Notes under the pieces: generated by a model
The model's database searches: none
Told to the model about the DNA's origin: nothing
What the model saw: only the letters and a program-made list of their open reading frames with translations
Part shown: positions 54,277 to 54,965 of the stretch, one piece after another
How the letters are laid out: every line of letters begins with the position of its first letter
Numbering within the stretch: position 1 is the stretch's first letter
Translations under genes and position numbers: made by a program
From: Pseudomonadota bacterium
GTDB lineage: Bacteria; Pseudomonadota; Gammaproteobacteria; Xanthomonadales; Ahniellaceae
Reading direction: 5' to 3'
Assembly (NCBI GenBank): GCA_022705045.1
Contig: JAKJFE010000003.1
Coordinates: 1 to 54,965, forward strand
Length of the DNA: 54,965 nucleotides

Positions 54277-54965
54277 TTAAGGCGCGGTTTCGAAGCCGTC
54301 GCTGAACAAGCCGAACGGGAGGATCGTGATGGTGAAGGACTGCGTGGCCGACAAGGGCTCGGCGTCGCTGGCGGTAACCGTGATCGGATAGCTGCCGGGC
54401 ACCGATGCACCGATCGGTGGCGTGCCGGAAATCACGCCGGTGCCGGTATCGATCGTCAACCAGGCTGGCAAGCCGGACGCGCTGTAGCTCAAGCTCGCGT
54501 TGTCGACGTCGTTGAACGCCTGCGCAGTGGCGATGGACAACGCGACCGCTTCGGGAGACACCACGTTGGACAGGCTTCCGACGGCGGTCGGTGCATCGTT
54601 GATGCAACTGACCGTCACGCTGACCGTCGCGGAACTGCCGCCGGTGATCGTGTAGGTGAAGCTGTCGGAACCGCAGTAGTTGGCCCCCGGCGTGTAGGTC
54701 ACGTTCGCGCCGCCAGGGCCGACGGCGGTGGTGCCGTTCGTGGCGGAACCCACGGCCGTGACGACAAATGCGGTGCCGTCCGGATCGGGCGTATCGTTGC
54801 CGAGCACGTTGACGGTGCTGGCACTGCTGTCTTCGTTGACGGTCGCACTATCGGCCACGGCGGTTGCCGGTCCGTCATCGACGCAGGTCACGGTGACGCT
54901 GACCGTCGCGGTACTACCACCGGTGATCGTGTAGCTGAAGCTGTCGGAACCGCAGTAGTTCGCGG
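54277..54965 (-). CDS. 3' end of a secreted tandem Ig/cadherin-like repeat protein (truncated by window)
   Basis: The frame is open to the window edge, so this is the C-terminal part of a longer protein. It holds a repeated unit of about 93 residues with 'ANYCGSDSF', 'YTITGG' and 'ATVSVTV', followed by 'NEDSSASTVNVLGNDTPDPDG' of the cadherin-like/VCBS kind. An Ig-like putative domain comes next ('AFNDVDNASLSYSASGLPAW', 'GVISGTPP'). It ends 'GLFSDGFETAP', the tail shared with other exported proteins here. It is likely a surface or secreted adhesin-like protein. Confidence 0.8.
   Translation of the reverse strand, partial: ANYCGSDSFSYTITGGSTATVSVTVTCVDDGPATAVADSATVNEDSSASTVNVLGNDTPDPDGTAFVVTAVGSATNGTTAVGPGGANVTYTPGANYCGSDSFTYTITGGSSATVSVTVSCINDAPTAVGSLSNVVSPEAVALSIATAQAFNDVDNASLSYSASGLPAWLTIDTGTGVISGTPPIGASVPGSYPITVTASDAEPLSATQSFTITILPFGLFSDGFETAP

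Noticed and set aside
1-54965. Prophage, integron or transposon genes as the source of the islet
   Set aside because: I saw no integrase, transposase, phage structural gene or tRNA attachment site in the window.

Overview
The window is about 55 kb of GC-rich chromosomal DNA, densely coding on both strands. It has no rRNA, tRNA, CRISPR array, transposase or integrase that I can see. Gene content points to a free-living aerobic gammaproteobacterium of the Lysobacterales (Xanthomonadales), Rhodanobacteraceae-like. The signs are an ECF sigma/Ser-Thr kinase pair of a type known from xanthomonads, TonB-dependent receptors, secreted proteins carrying an 'LF-x-x-G-F-E' tail, and REP-type intergenic palindromes. 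The genus assignment is inference.

Layout. 0-4.1 kb: a K+ channel cut by the window edge, msrA, and an ECF sigma factor with a TPR Ser/Thr kinase. 4.2-13.2 kb: a secreted glycosidase-like protein, a giant SSS-transporter/histidine kinase/receiver fusion, and a TonB-dependent receptor coupled to a PHB-depolymerase-like lipoprotein. 13.4-16 kb: an antitoxin/ParE toxin pair, an M50-type membrane peptidase and a divergent ATP-grasp-like gene, then a REP doublet. 16-21.4 kb: a leftward run encoding a DUF1161 protein, a DJ-1/PfpI protein, two ankyrin/HEAT proteins, a fatty acid desaturase and a VOC protein. 21.5-27.5 kb: a serine hydrolase, small exported proteins, a textbook yefM-yoeB module with its TGTACA operator, a DUF885 lipoprotein and a 63-residue cysteine protein.

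27.6-33.4 kb is the most interesting part. A four-gene module (two roadblock/LC7 proteins, one unrecognised protein, one Ras-like GTPase) lies between intact fdhD and a diverged, in-frame copy of the last 61 codons of fdhD. FdhD itself is translationally coupled to an FdhF/YdeP-type molybdopterin oxidoreductase. The arrangement looks like an islet that entered at the fdhD 3' end.

33.5-42.7 kb: a 14-repeat FG-GAP secreted protein, proB-proA, a PhaZ7-like extracellular PHB depolymerase, an OPT transporter, and a 99-residue exported protein made of 'V-x-S-F-P-D' repeats. 42.7-55 kb: a YfbK-type VWA lipoprotein flanked by REP elements, clpB, a TonB-dependent receptor divergent from a NarL-type two-component pair, a large exported lipase-like hydrolase, and the 3' end of a tandem Ig/cadherin-like secreted protein leaving the window.

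Taken together, the region encodes polymer degradation and outer-membrane uptake (three esterase/lipase-like exported enzymes, two TonB receptors, a glycosidase-like protein), several signal-transduction systems (ECF/kinase, SSS-kinase, HK-RR, GTPase/roadblock) and two toxin-antitoxin pairs.
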